From Pseudomonas syringae (GTDB lineage: Bacteria > Pseudomonadota > Gammaproteobacteria > Pseudomonadales > Pseudomonadaceae), in the NCBI RefSeq assembly GCF_021606685.1, contig NZ_WKCB01000002.1, forward strand, positions 1 to 64,000: a stretch of 64,000 bases of DNA, written 5' to 3'. This document shows, piece after piece, positions 56,009 through 64,000 of the stretch. The position numbers and the translations under genes are program-made. Under the pieces are notes generated by a model. That model was not told where the DNA came from. It saw only the letters and a list, made by a program, of their open reading frames with translations, and did no database searches. Within the stretch, counting starts at the first letter, position 1. Each line of letters starts with the position of its first letter.

Positions 56009-57112
56009 ATGCCTGTCCAAGCCCTGTTCAAACCGTTCCAGCTCGGTGCACTGCAACTGTCGACCCGCGTGGTCATGGCGCCAATGACCCGTTCGTTTTC
56101 GCCGGGTGGCGTACCCAATTCCAAAGTGATCGAGTACTACCGCCGCCGTGCGGCTGCCGGCGTGGGCCTGATCATCACCGAGGGCACGGTGGTCGATCAC
56201 CCGGCTTCCAACGGTTACCCCAACGTTCCGCATTTTTACGGCGAGGCTGCGCTGGCCGGCTGGAAGAAAGTGGTCGATGCCGTGCACGCCGAAGGTGGCA
56301 AGATCGTCCCGCAGCTGTGGCACGTGGGCAGCGTGCGCCGCATCGGCACCGAGCCGGACGCCAGCGTGCCGGCCTACGGCCCGATGGAAAAACTCAAGGA
56401 CGGTAACGTGGTGGTCCACGGCATGACCACCCAGGACATCAAGGACGTGATCAACGCCTTCGCCCAAGCGGCCAAGGACGCCCAGCGTATCGGCATGGAC
56501 GGTGTGGAAATCCACGGTGCCCACGGCTACCTGGTCGACCAGTTCTTCTGGGAGGGCAGCAACCAGCGCACCGACGAATACGGCGGCAGCCTGGCCAACC
56601 GTTCGCGTTTTGCCATCGAGTTGATCCAGGCCACCCGTGCTGCCGTAGGCCCGGACTTCCCGATCATCCTGCGGTTCTCGCAGTGGAAGCAGCAGGACTA
56701 CACCGCGCGCCTGGTGCAAACCCCAGAGGCACTGGGTGAATTCCTCAAGCCGTTGTCCGAGGCGGGCGTGGACATTTTCCACTGCTCAACACGTCGTTTC
56801 TGGGAGCCGGAGTTCGAAGGCTCCGACCTCAACCTGGCCGGCTGGACGCGCCAGCTCACCGGCAAGCCGACCATCACCGTGGGCAGCGTCGGCCTGGACG
56901 GCGAGTTCCTGCAGTTCATGGTCAATACCGATAAGGTGGCCCAGCCCGCCAGCCTGGAGAAACTGCTGGAACGCCTGAACAACGACGAGTTTGATCTGGT
57001 TGCTGTAGGTCGTGCGCTGCTGGTCGACCCGGATTGGGCCGTGAAGGTGCGCGAGGGACGCGAGGGCGACATCCTGCCGTTCAGTCGTGAGGCGCTGACG
57101 AGTTTGGTTTGA
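56009..57112 (+). CDS. Old yellow enzyme-family NADH:flavin oxidoreductase
   Basis: The 367-residue protein is an FMN-dependent ene-reductase of the OYE/Oye-like family. Motifs are FKPFQLGALQLSTRVVMAPMTRSFSPGGVP at the N-terminus, IVPQLWHVGSVR, the active-site GVEIHGAHGYLVDQFFW near 165-181 and SLANRSRFAIELIQA, with FDLVAVGRALLVDPDWAVKVREG at the end. GGAG lies near ATG 56009, which gives a more typical start than an ATG 15 bp upstream. Physiological substrate unknown. Confidence 0.93.
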   Translation: MPVQALFKPFQLGALQLSTRVVMAPMTRSFSPGGVPNSKVIEYYRRRAAAGVGLIITEGTVVDHPASNGYPNVPHFYGEAALAGWKKVVDAVHAEGGKIVPQLWHVGSVRRIGTEPDASVPAYGPMEKLKDGNVVVHGMTTQDIKDVINAFAQAAKDAQRIGMDGVEIHGAHGYLVDQFFWEGSNQRTDEYGGSLANRSRFAIELIQATRAAVGPDFPIILRFSQWKQQDYTARLVQTPEALGEFLKPLSEAGVDIFHCSTRRFWEPEFEGSDLNLAGWTRQLTGKPTITVGSVGLDGEFLQFMVNTDKVAQPASLEKLLERLNNDEFDLVAVGRALLVDPDWAVKVREGREGDILPFSREALTSLV

Positions 57113-57200
57113 CCTGAGCGTAGCGCTTCACAGGTTTTACTGGAGTGCCGGACGGTGATGTCCGGCACTCCCATGTCTGAATAGATCTCAGAACATCATT
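57113..57200. other. Intergenic hairpin region
   Basis: A perfect 12-bp hairpin (GGAGTGCCGGAC at 57142-57153 and GTCCGGCACTCC at 57160-57171, 6-nt loop) lies between the convergent old yellow enzyme and small hypothetical genes. It has no T run on either side, so it is not a standard terminator, though it might slow or protect transcripts. Confidence 0.6.
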
Positions 57201-57389
57201 TTATTTCGGTAAAGGTTGGCCAGGCAGCAGCCAGTACGGCAGTTGTGGATAGCGGACCCTACCGGCAATGCCGCCTCCCGCGACTGAACACGGGCCGTGA
57301 TCAGGGTCTAAAGGCAGCGTCGGCTTGTCAGGCTTGTCATTGAGGTTTATGCCTGGAGGAATGAAGAAGGTATTGCGGGGTATTTGCAT
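57201..57389 (-). CDS. Hypothetical 62-residue proline-rich protein
   Basis: The 62-codon frame begins MQIPRNTFFIPPGINL and is rich in proline (about 13) with no signal peptide or membrane segment. GGAG lies 8 bp before the ATG, which supports translation. I recognise no family. It sits alone between convergent and divergent neighbours, with an AT-rich promoter-like stretch upstream. Real but uncharacterised gene versus chance frame cannot be decided here. Confidence 0.42.
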   Translation of the reverse strand: MQIPRNTFFIPPGINLNDKPDKPTLPLDPDHGPCSVAGGGIAGRVRYPQLPYWLLPGQPLPK

Positions 57390-57601
57390 GGTTAAACTCC
57401 AACTCTATATTTCAAAGTGTTTTGGCGATCTGACTGTTTGACCGTTATGGCTCAACTGTCTGCCTTACACTGGGTGGAGTTAGGGAGGATTGGATTCCGG
57501 GTTACAACCAGCAACAGAACCCGCGGCGGCTGGGTCGCGAGGCGATCACACTGCCTGAGCCCCCGATTTTCAAGGGAGGCTCCAGAACGAGGTTAAAGCC
57601 C
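57390..57601. other. Intergenic region upstream of the hypothetical gene
   Basis: A 212-bp stretch between the hypothetical gene's start and the glycosyltransferase 3' end. An AT-richer part near 57400-57440 could carry the hypothetical gene's promoter. No RNA gene or repeat was recognised. Confidence 0.5.
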
Positions 57602-58801
57602 TTACCTGGGGCTCTGGATATTCATCGTGTTGGTGTTGCCTTTTATGGACGCCAGGTACGCGCCATACACATCCAGTAACTTGCTCTCAAACTGCTCGAT
57701 AATTGCAGGCCAACCCTGACGGCTGGCGTGTTGTCGGGCGTTGAGTCGCACTCGGCGCAAACTCTCGCGCTCTTCCAGCAGCCACTTGGCCGCATCGCTA
57801 AACGCCTCCTCATCCCCTGGCATTGCCAGCACGCCGTTGTAGCCATGGCGAATGTGCTGGGTCGCGGCCGCCTGGTCGTAAGCCACCACGCCGAGCCCGG
57901 ACGCCATGGCTTCCAGCACCACATTTCCGAAGGTTTCAGTCAGGCTGGGAAACAGAAACAGATCCCCCGAGGCGTAATGCCGCGCCAGCTCTTCGCCGCG
58001 CTGAGTGCCGCAGAACACCGCGTCAGGAAGATCGCGCTCCAGCAGCGGGCGTTGTGGGCCATCGCCGACGATGATCAGCTTCAGTCGACGCTGTGGATAA
58101 GTTGCCTGCACGGCATCAAAGCAACGCTTGAGCAGCCCGAGGTTTTTTTCCTGGGCGAGGCGCCCGACGTGCAGCACGGCAATATCGTCGCTTTGCAAAC
58201 CCCAGCTTTCGCGCAAGGTATTGTCACGCCTGGCGGGGTGGAACAATTGGCTGTCGACCCCGCGTGACAACATCCCCAGGCGCTCGAAGTGTCGACGTTC
58301 CAACTCCAGGCGCTGGCTGGCGCTGGGCACCAGGGTCAGCGTCGAGCGGTTGTGAAACCAGCGCAAGTAGTGCGTGACCAGGCGGCTCAGCACGCTCAAG
58401 CCGTATTGGTTGGAGTACTGCTGGAAGTTGGTATGAAAGCCGCTGACCACACTGATTCCCAGCCGCCGCGCCGCACGCAACGCCGACAGCCCCAGCGGGC
58501 CTTCGGTGGCAATGTACAGCACGTCGGGCCGCTGGCGTGTCCAGCGGCGCAGCAATTTATGCATCGACGATTGGCCCCACTGCAAACCCGGGTAGCCCGG
58601 CAACGGCCAGCCGCGGCATAGCAGCAAATCATCGTCGCTGGGGCGGCTCTGGTCCACACTCTGGCGCGGGCGCACCAGCTCGACTTGATGGCCACGGGCG
58701 CGCAAACCGTCGCAGAGACGGCCAAGGGTATTGGCCACCCCGTTGATCTCTGGCGGGAAGGTTTCGGTGATCAGGGTGATGTGGAGCGAGGCTGTCGTCA
58801 T
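57602..58801 (-). CDS. GT4-family glycosyltransferase
   Basis: The 399-residue protein is a GT-B glycosyltransferase of the GT4 family. It begins with the N-terminal Rossmann fold (HITLITETFPPEINGVANTLGRLCDGL, GHQVELVRP) and has C-terminal nucleotide-sugar motifs LHVGRLAQEKNLGLL and FLFPSLTETFGNVVLEAMASG, which contains the E-x7-E pair. ATG 58801 is preferred; an in-frame upstream start adds 15 residues outside the fold. Closest in pattern are alpha-mannosyl- or digalactosyl-type transferases; acceptor unknown. cysZ lies upstream in the same direction. Confidence 0.9.
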   Translation of the reverse strand: MTTASLHITLITETFPPEINGVANTLGRLCDGLRARGHQVELVRPRQSVDQSRPSDDDLLLCRGWPLPGYPGLQWGQSSMHKLLRRWTRQRPDVLYIATEGPLGLSALRAARRLGISVVSGFHTNFQQYSNQYGLSVLSRLVTHYLRWFHNRSTLTLVPSASQRLELERRHFERLGMLSRGVDSQLFHPARRDNTLRESWGLQSDDIAVLHVGRLAQEKNLGLLKRCFDAVQATYPQRRLKLIIVGDGPQRPLLERDLPDAVFCGTQRGEELARHYASGDLFLFPSLTETFGNVVLEAMASGLGVVAYDQAAATQHIRHGYNGVLAMPGDEEAFSDAAKWLLEERESLRRVRLNARQHASRQGWPAIIEQFESKLLDVYGAYLASIKGNTNTMNIQSPR

Positions 58802-58855
58802 GACCCACAGTGTCGCCGTGGGCCATGTCGTCATTGTGTCAGCCAAATGATGGAT

Positions 58856-59620
58856 TTATGACTGGGTAATCTTTTGCGACGCCATCGCCTCGGCACCTTG
58901 CTCGCGTACCCAGAACAACGTGGCGCCGGCCACCGCTGCGGGCATCATCAGCAGGTTGACCACCGGCACCAGCAGCACCAGGTAGACGATGCCGCCAAAA
59001 CTCATGCTCTGCCAGCGCTTCTGGCGCAGCCAGGCGAGCATTTCGTTCCAGCCCAGCTTGTGGTTGTCGGCCGGGTAGTCGATGTACTGGATCGCCATCA
59101 TCCACACGCCAAACAGCAGCCACAGCGGTGCAGCAATGAGGTTGACCACCGGAATGAATGACAGGATAAACAGGCCGATGGCCCGTGGCAGGAAGTAGCC
59201 CAGTTTGCGCATTTCCCTGGCCAGGGTGCGCGGGACCATGGCGATCAACTCGCCCCAACTGAACGCGGGGAAGTCATCGGTGCCGCGTACTACCACCTCG
59301 ACTTTCTCCGAGAGAAAACCGTTGAACGGCGCGGCGATGATATTGGCCAGCATGGTGAAGGTGAAAAACACCATCAGCACCACCAACACCACAAACAAGG
59401 GCCAAAGCAGGTAATTCAGAAAGCTCAGCCAGTTGGGCAGTGTCGGCATCAAATGGTCGACCCACAGGCTGAACTGGTGGCCGGCGAAATAGATCAGGCC
59501 GACGAACAGCACCAGGTTGATCGCCAACGGCAGCAGTACAAACAGGCGCAGGCCGGGGCTCAGCACCAGTTTTAGGCCTTCACGCAGATACTGCGGGCCG
59601 GAAAGAGCAGGGGCGGGCAT
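58856..59620 (-). CDS. cysZ: Sulfate transporter CysZ
   Basis: CysZ is an inner-membrane sulfate channel/transporter for cysteine synthesis. The 254-residue protein has the family hydrophobic segments ([22 protein letters not shown] near 27-48; [38 protein letters not shown] near 71-108; later [27 protein letters not shown]). ATG 59620 has CGGAG upstream and begins [23 protein letters not shown], typical of CysZ. A longer frame to 59740 lies in promoter DNA. It is divergent from trxB. Confidence 0.93.
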   Translation of the reverse strand: MPAPALSGPQYLREGLKLVLSPGLRLFVLLPLAINLVLFVGLIYFAGHQFSLWVDHLMPTLPNWLSFLNYLLWPLFVVLVVLMVFFTFTMLANIIAAPFNGFLSEKVEVVVRGTDDFPAFSWGELIAMVPRTLAREMRKLGYFLPRAIGLFILSFIPVVNLIAAPLWLLFGVWMMAIQYIDYPADNHKLGWNEMLAWLRQKRWQSMSFGGIVYLVLLVPVVNLLMMPAAVAGATLFWVREQGAEAMASQKITQS

Positions 59621-59776
59621 GGGGAACTCCGAGCAGGATGACGAACGCGCCGACCTTACCGGCTTTGCATCGTGGGCGAAAGCGGCGACATCAGCAGTAA
59701 CAAAGGCATCGATTAATCGGGTCGACTGCATAGAGACCACCTATGAGCTGGATTGTTATTCCGTATTTCCTTAATC

Positions 59777-59806
59777 TTGCCCCCCTCTATACGCTGCACC
59801 CATTAT
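59777..59806 (+). promoter_or_regulatory. Candidate trxB promoter
   Basis: TTGCCC (59777-59782) and CATTAT (59801-59806) with an 18-bp spacer, about 95 bp before trxB. The -10 is only partly consensus. Confidence 0.4.
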
Positions 59807-59898
59807 TTTCAGGGCCTGCGAGTTCAAGCCTTCCCCAAGTGCTTCGCGGTCCTTTTTTATTCCAGCCGTCTTGTTGTATGGGCGGTCGATAGGAGTGA

Positions 59899-60864
<966 letters not shown>

Positions 60865-60875
60865 ACCCGTTGAAA

Positions 60876-60907
60876 TAAAAAAAACCGGCTGAGAGGCCGG
60901 TTTTTTT
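60876..60907 (+). terminator. Terminator after trxB
   Basis: A7 CCGGC hairpin: AAAAAACCGGC pairs with GCCGGTTTTTT around TGAGAG, ending in seven T, 11 bp after the stop. Confidence 0.93.
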
Positions 60908-60939
60908 ATGCCCAATCTAAATCACGCCGCAAGGCAAAT

Positions 60940-61026
60940 GTGGGAGGGGGCTTGCTCCCGATGGCGGTGGGTCAGTCAACGTATGAGTGACTGAAACACT
61001 GCCATCGGGAGCAAGCCCCCTCCCAC
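60940..61026. repeat. REPIN, GTGGGAGGGGGCTTGCTCCC type
   Basis: Inverted REP pair between trxB and the convergent HopJ-family gene. Confidence 0.88.
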
Positions 61027-61045
61027 ATTTTGATTTATGCCTGAC

Positions 61046-61387
61046 TCAGGATTTGCGGGTCAGAGGCTGCGCGGTGAATTTCACACCGGCCAAGCCATGA
61101 GCAATCAGTGCCCGAATGTTGCCATGGTCACTGCCTTGCGGCGTCGCCACCACCGAACGGTAATGTTCACCAAATGCCAGCAACGCTTCCTGATCGCTCA
61201 AGCCTTCCAGCAGTGCCAGACCCAGGGTCTTGCACGAACCCTCGTTCTGGCCCGCAGCGTTTTCCACGTCGCCATTGGTGAAGGCTTGCGGCTGATAGTC
61301 GTAACCGGCCGCTACGAAGGCCAGGGTATCGGCAAAGAGGTGTTCGCCGCTGTTGAGGCTGGCGCGCAGGGTGTTCAGATCAGTCAT
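61046..61387 (-). CDS. HopJ-family protein
   Basis: The 113-residue product belongs to the HopJ family (PF08888), named from P. syringae but widespread in Pseudomonas without a type III system. It starts TDLNTLRASLNSGEHLFADTLAFVAAGYDYQPQAF after the Met and has GSCKTLGLALLEGLSDQEALLAFGEHYRSV in the middle. ATG 61387 has GGAAA upstream and overlaps the preceding DUF1244 gene by 8 bp, so they are coupled. Role unknown; no type III secretion genes are present. Confidence 0.85.
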   Translation of the reverse strand: MTDLNTLRASLNSGEHLFADTLAFVAAGYDYQPQAFTNGDVENAAGQNEGSCKTLGLALLEGLSDQEALLAFGEHYRSVVATPQGSDHGNIRALIAHGLAGVKFTAQPLTRKS

Positions 61388-61676
61388 GGGGTTTTCCTTT
61401 GGCGAACGCCGCCTGTTGGTCGGCGCTGGCTTCTTTCTGGTATTGGGCTTTCCACTCGGCGTACGGCATGCCGTACACCACTTCGCGGGCGTCATCGAGG
61501 CTCAGCTCGATATGGCGCTCATCGGCTTCGGCCTTGTACCACTTGGACAAGCAGTTGCGGCAGAAGCCCGAGAGGTTCATCAGGTCGATGTTCTGCACAT
61601 CCTTGCGGCTGTCCAGGTGCGCCACCAAGCGGCGGAAGGCGGCGGCTTCGAGTTCGAGGCGTTGTTGGTCGTTCAT
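61380..61676 (-). CDS. DUF1244-family protein
   Basis: The 98-residue product is a small helical DUF1244 protein: LEAAAFRRLVAHLDSRKDVQNIDLMNLSGFCRNCLSKWYKAEADE, with a Cys-x2-Cys in FCRNC and VVYGMPYAEWKAQYQ. ATG 61676 is preferred; a GTG at 61685 is possible. It overlaps the HopJ-family gene by 8 bp and follows folX by 15 bp, so it may be part of the folM-folE-folX operon. Function unknown. Confidence 0.87.
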   Translation of the reverse strand: MNDQQRLELEAAAFRRLVAHLDSRKDVQNIDLMNLSGFCRNCLSKWYKAEADERHIELSLDDAREVVYGMPYAEWKAQYQKEASADQQAAFAKGKPHD

Positions 61677-61691
61677 AGGGCTCACGCAGGT

Positions 61692-62069
61692 TCAGGGTTG
61701 GCGGCTGGCGGCCAGGGTAATCGACACCGATTCGGCAAAGCGCAGTGCATGCGGCTTGTCCACTTCGACTTCGGCGTACAGCACCGATTCGTTGCTCATC
61801 ACCAGGTCCAGCAGTTCCTGGGTCAGGCGCTCCAGCAGGGCGAAGCGGTTGCCTTCGACGTGGGCGATGATGGCCTTGGTGATGGTGCGGTAGTTCAGCG
61901 CATGGTCAATATCGTTGTCGCGCACGGCTTCCTGGGCGGCATACAGGATGGTCAGGTTGATCAGCACATCCTGCTTGTTGAGGATTTCGTCCTCGTTGAT
62001 GCCGATGAAAGTGCGCAGGCACAGGTCCTTGACCCGGATGCGCGCCATGCCTGGTTGAAGTTGTGGCAT
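61692..62069 (-). CDS. folX: Dihydroneopterin triphosphate 2'-epimerase
   Basis: FolX epimerises dihydroneopterin triphosphate to the monapterin form, for tetrahydromonapterin synthesis with FolM. The 125-residue protein closely follows the E. coli FolX pattern ([64 protein letters not shown]). The start at 62069 has GGAG about 11 bp upstream; an ATG at 62048 (MARIRVKD) is possible. It follows folE by 2 bp. FolB (dihydroneopterin aldolase) is less likely because of the strong FolX motifs. Confidence 0.93.
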   Translation of the reverse strand: MPQLQPGMARIRVKDLCLRTFIGINEDEILNKQDVLINLTILYAAQEAVRDNDIDHALNYRTITKAIIAHVEGNRFALLERLTQELLDLVMSNESVLYAEVEVDKPHALRFAESVSITLAASRQP

Positions 62070-62071
62070 TG

Positions 62072-62632
62072 CTACTTGCTCCGTCCAATCAGTTGCAGGA
62101 ACTCCATGCGCGTGGTGTTCGACTCGCGGAACGCGCCGAGCATCACCGAGGTGTTCATTGTTGAATTCTGTTTCTCTACGCCGCGCATCATCATGCACAT
62201 GTGCTTGGCCTCGATCACCACGGCCACGCCGGCGGCCTGGGTCACGTCCTGGATAGCCTCGGCGATCTGCCGCGTGAGGTTTTCCTGGATCTGCAGGCGC
62301 CGGGCGAACATGTCCACGATGCGCGCCAGCTTCGACAGGCCGAGTACCTTGCCGGTCGGAATATAGGCCACATGGGCCTTGCCGATAAAGGGCAGCAGGT
62401 GGTGCTCGCACAGCGAATACAGCTCGATGTCCTTGAGGATCACCATCTCGTCGTTATCGGACGCGAACAGTGCACCGTTGACGATCTCGTCCAGGTTCTG
62501 CGCGTAGCCATGACACAGGTACTGCATGGCCTTGGCGGCGCGCTTGGGGGTGTCGAGCAAGCCTTCGCGCTCCGGGTCTTCGCCCAGGCCTTTGAGGATC
62601 TCGCGGTAGTGTTGGGGCAGGGATAAGGTCAT
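62072..62632 (-). CDS. folE: GTP cyclohydrolase I
   Basis: FolE makes dihydroneopterin triphosphate from GTP, the first step of pterin and folate synthesis. The 186-residue protein has the zinc ligands in [20 protein letters not shown] (Cys75, His78) and the later cysteine in [39 protein letters not shown] is typical. GAGGA lies 8 bp before the ATG. It is between folM and folX, the order folM-folE-folX seen in P. aeruginosa. Confidence 0.96.
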   Translation of the reverse strand: MTLSLPQHYREILKGLGEDPEREGLLDTPKRAAKAMQYLCHGYAQNLDEIVNGALFASDNDEMVILKDIELYSLCEHHLLPFIGKAHVAYIPTGKVLGLSKLARIVDMFARRLQIQENLTRQIAEAIQDVTQAAGVAVVIEAKHMCMMMRGVEKQNSTMNTSVMLGAFRESNTTRMEFLQLIGRSK

Positions 62633-62652
62633 ACAACATCCTCACAAACGGC

Positions 62653-63363
62653 TTACTTGATATGCCGCCCGCCGTTGACGGTCAGGGTGGTACCGGTGAC
62701 ATAGGGGTTGTCCAGCAGGTAACGCAGGCTCTGGTAGATCACCTCGGGCCCGGGCTCGATACCCAACGCCGACTTGGCCAGGACCTTGGCACGGTAGGCT
62801 GCGTCGTCGCCGTCGTTGAACATCACCATCGCTGGGGCGATGCCGTTGACCTTGATCAGCGGCGCAAACTGCGCGGCAAACGACAGTGTAAGGCTGTCGA
62901 GCCCGGCCTTGGTGGCGCAGTAGGCGATGTGCTGGCGACTGCCCTTGCGCACCACGTCATCGCTGATATGCACGATATCGGCAGGTGTCGAGCGTTGCAG
63001 CAAGGGTGAACAATGCAGGTTGATCAGGTACGGCGCAAGCATGTGTACGCTGAACATGTCGGTCAAGGCGCGGCTTTCGTCACCCGGTGTTTCGGCAATC
63101 CAGGCCGAGGCGTTGTGGACAATCGCGCGCAGGCTCTGGGTGTGGGTGTTCAGCTCGGCGATGAAGGCGAGAATGCCCGCCTCGCTGGAGAAGTCGGCAT
63201 ACACACCCACCGCGCCGCGCTCGCGCAGGGCCTGCACGCCGGGGCGTTCGCTGCGGTAGCTGAAAATCACCGAGTGGCCTTCGTCCAGCAGGCGCTGGGC
63301 GCAATGCAGGCCGACACGCTGGCCGGCGCCGGTGATCAGGATCGGGGCGGGGGTGGAGGTCAT
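62653..63363 (-). CDS. folM: Dihydromonapterin reductase
   Basis: FolM reduces dihydromonapterin to tetrahydromonapterin with NADPH and has minor dihydrofolate reductase activity. The 236-residue SDR has the cofactor motif LITGAGQRVGLHCAQRLLDEGH, the catalytic IVHNASAW, and Tyr-x3-Lys in AYCATKAGLD. IAPAMVMFNDGDD and VTGTTLTVNGGRHIK end the protein as in E. coli FolM. It heads the folM-folE-folX group. In Pseudomonas the product is the cofactor of phenylalanine hydroxylase. Confidence 0.94.
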   Translation of the reverse strand: MTSTPAPILITGAGQRVGLHCAQRLLDEGHSVIFSYRSERPGVQALRERGAVGVYADFSSEAGILAFIAELNTHTQSLRAIVHNASAWIAETPGDESRALTDMFSVHMLAPYLINLHCSPLLQRSTPADIVHISDDVVRKGSRQHIAYCATKAGLDSLTLSFAAQFAPLIKVNGIAPAMVMFNDGDDAAYRAKVLAKSALGIEPGPEVIYQSLRYLLDNPYVTGTTLTVNGGRHIK

Positions 63364-63420
63364 GGGAGGCTCAAGTCGCTGGCAGAGTGAAACTATACCA
63401 GCGACCGGCCGCCCCTGTAC

Positions 63421-63981
63421 TCACACGGCGGCTTGGGTGGCCTTGCGCGGTGGCGGCGTGGGGTGCAGCCAGTTGGCCAACAGGTGGGTCGACAACGGGA
63501 TGAACCAGTAGACCATCAAGGGCGTGAGTGCCAGGGTGCTCACCAGCACGCGCGGCGCCAGCTCCAGATCGCTCAGCAGCGGCCCCAGCACGAAGTTGAA
63601 CAGCAGCGACACCGGGAAAAACGCCAGCCAGATCGCCACCGCCTGTTTCCAGCGTGGCGGGCGTGCACCCACGGCGCCGAACCAGCCATCGATGCCGCTG
63701 ACGCGATGTTCGGACGGGTCGGCAAACAGCTCGCTGCCACGGCTCAGCCAGGCACTGCGTGAGGCGGAAAACTCCCAGGCATGCAGGGTTTTGCCGTCGG
63801 CGAAGCGGAAAATAATCTGGAATTCATCGTCATTGGGCGGCGGGGCGAGTACGCCTGAGCCCAGGTAACCGGGAAAGTCCGTGGCCAATTGCTCGCCTTC
63901 GCGCAGCCAGGCCATCAATTCTTCATAGCGACCTTTGGCCACGCGACGCGCAACCATCAAGGTGACGGGTGAGGTAGACAT
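63421..63981 (-). CDS. ABM-domain (antibiotic biosynthesis monooxygenase-like) membrane protein
   Basis: The 186-residue product has an N-terminal ABM ferredoxin-like domain (PVTLMVARRVAKGRYEELMAWLREGEQLATDFPGYLGSGVL, FADGKTLHAWEFSASRSAWL) and two C-terminal membrane helices (VAIWLAFFPVSLLFNFVLGP and VSTLALTPLMVYWFIPLS). This fusion is common in Pseudomonas. ATG 63981 has GGAG upstream. It is upstream of folM in the same direction but 57 bp away. Function unknown. Confidence 0.87.
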   Translation of the reverse strand: MSTSPVTLMVARRVAKGRYEELMAWLREGEQLATDFPGYLGSGVLAPPPNDDEFQIIFRFADGKTLHAWEFSASRSAWLSRGSELFADPSEHRVSGIDGWFGAVGARPPRWKQAVAIWLAFFPVSLLFNFVLGPLLSDLELAPRVLVSTLALTPLMVYWFIPLSTHLLANWLHPTPPPRKATQAAV

Positions 63982-64000
63982 TGTGTATCTCCAAGTCATC

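Noticed and set aside
57142..57171. Intrinsic terminator after the old yellow enzyme gene
   Set aside because: Stem is perfect but neither strand has a T run after it.
61046..61387. HopJ as a type III secreted effector
   Set aside because: No secretion genes, no hrp-type promoter seen, and the family is common in non-pathogenic Pseudomonas.

Overview
The window is a chromosomal segment of a fluorescent Pseudomonas, most likely of the P. fluorescens group. This rests on high GC, Pseudomonas-type gene families and orders (yfiRNB; ispB/rplU/rpmA/obg/proB; folX-folE-folM), and many intergenic REP doublets of the kind known from P. fluorescens genomes. All recognised genes look intact. No insertion sequence, prophage, CRISPR array or tRNA was seen. 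Coding density is high and most gene pairs overlap by 4 bp or sit a few bases apart.

Layout. 1-130: 3' end of a 5S rRNA and its terminator. 292-9517: recC-recB-recD, coupled by ATGA overlaps. 9531-11852: yfiR-yfiN-yfiB, a c-di-GMP control operon. 11864-15005: a two-component system facing an exported GlcG/HbpS-like protein and an exported hydroxyisourate hydrolase, resembling E. coli hprRS-hiuH. 15030-18529: a LysR regulator divergent from mmsA-mmsB (valine catabolism).

18779-34935 is a tryptophan/anthranilate catabolic region. It holds kynB-kynA, an aromatic amino acid permease, antABC with antR, catR and catBCA, an Lrp-type kynR divergent from kynU, a second permease and a LysR gene. Together they take tryptophan through N-formylkynurenine, kynurenine, anthranilate, catechol and cis,cis-muconate to the 3-oxoadipate enol-lactone. 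The enol-lactone hydrolase and later steps are not here.

35125-45530 is more mixed: a TauE/SafE permease, an MdaB-type quinone reductase with a LysR gene, an epimerase-type SDR, a 237-bp tandem triplication, a SulP transporter, an LprI-like protein, an operon for a GntP permease, an RpiR regulator and a D-aminoacylase, and a glyoxalase-fold protein. 45531-46169 is the least explained stretch. It has internal direct and inverted repeats, and a 32-codon ORF with a strong ribosome binding site followed by a terminator.

46170-55637: an HBM-domain chemoreceptor, fklB, a Fur-box-linked small gene, yjdM, ispB, rplU-rpmA, obg, proB, creA-like and glutathione peroxidase. 56009-63981: an old yellow enzyme, a small hypothetical gene, a GT4 glycosyltransferase, cysZ, trxB, a HopJ-family gene, a DUF1244 gene, folX, folE, folM and an ABM-domain membrane protein.

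No clear new multi-gene system was found. The best leads are the 45.6-46.2 kb element with its small ORF, the 237-bp triplication that carries a gene's last codons, and candidate operators for the kyn, cat, ant, mms and hpr-like regulators.
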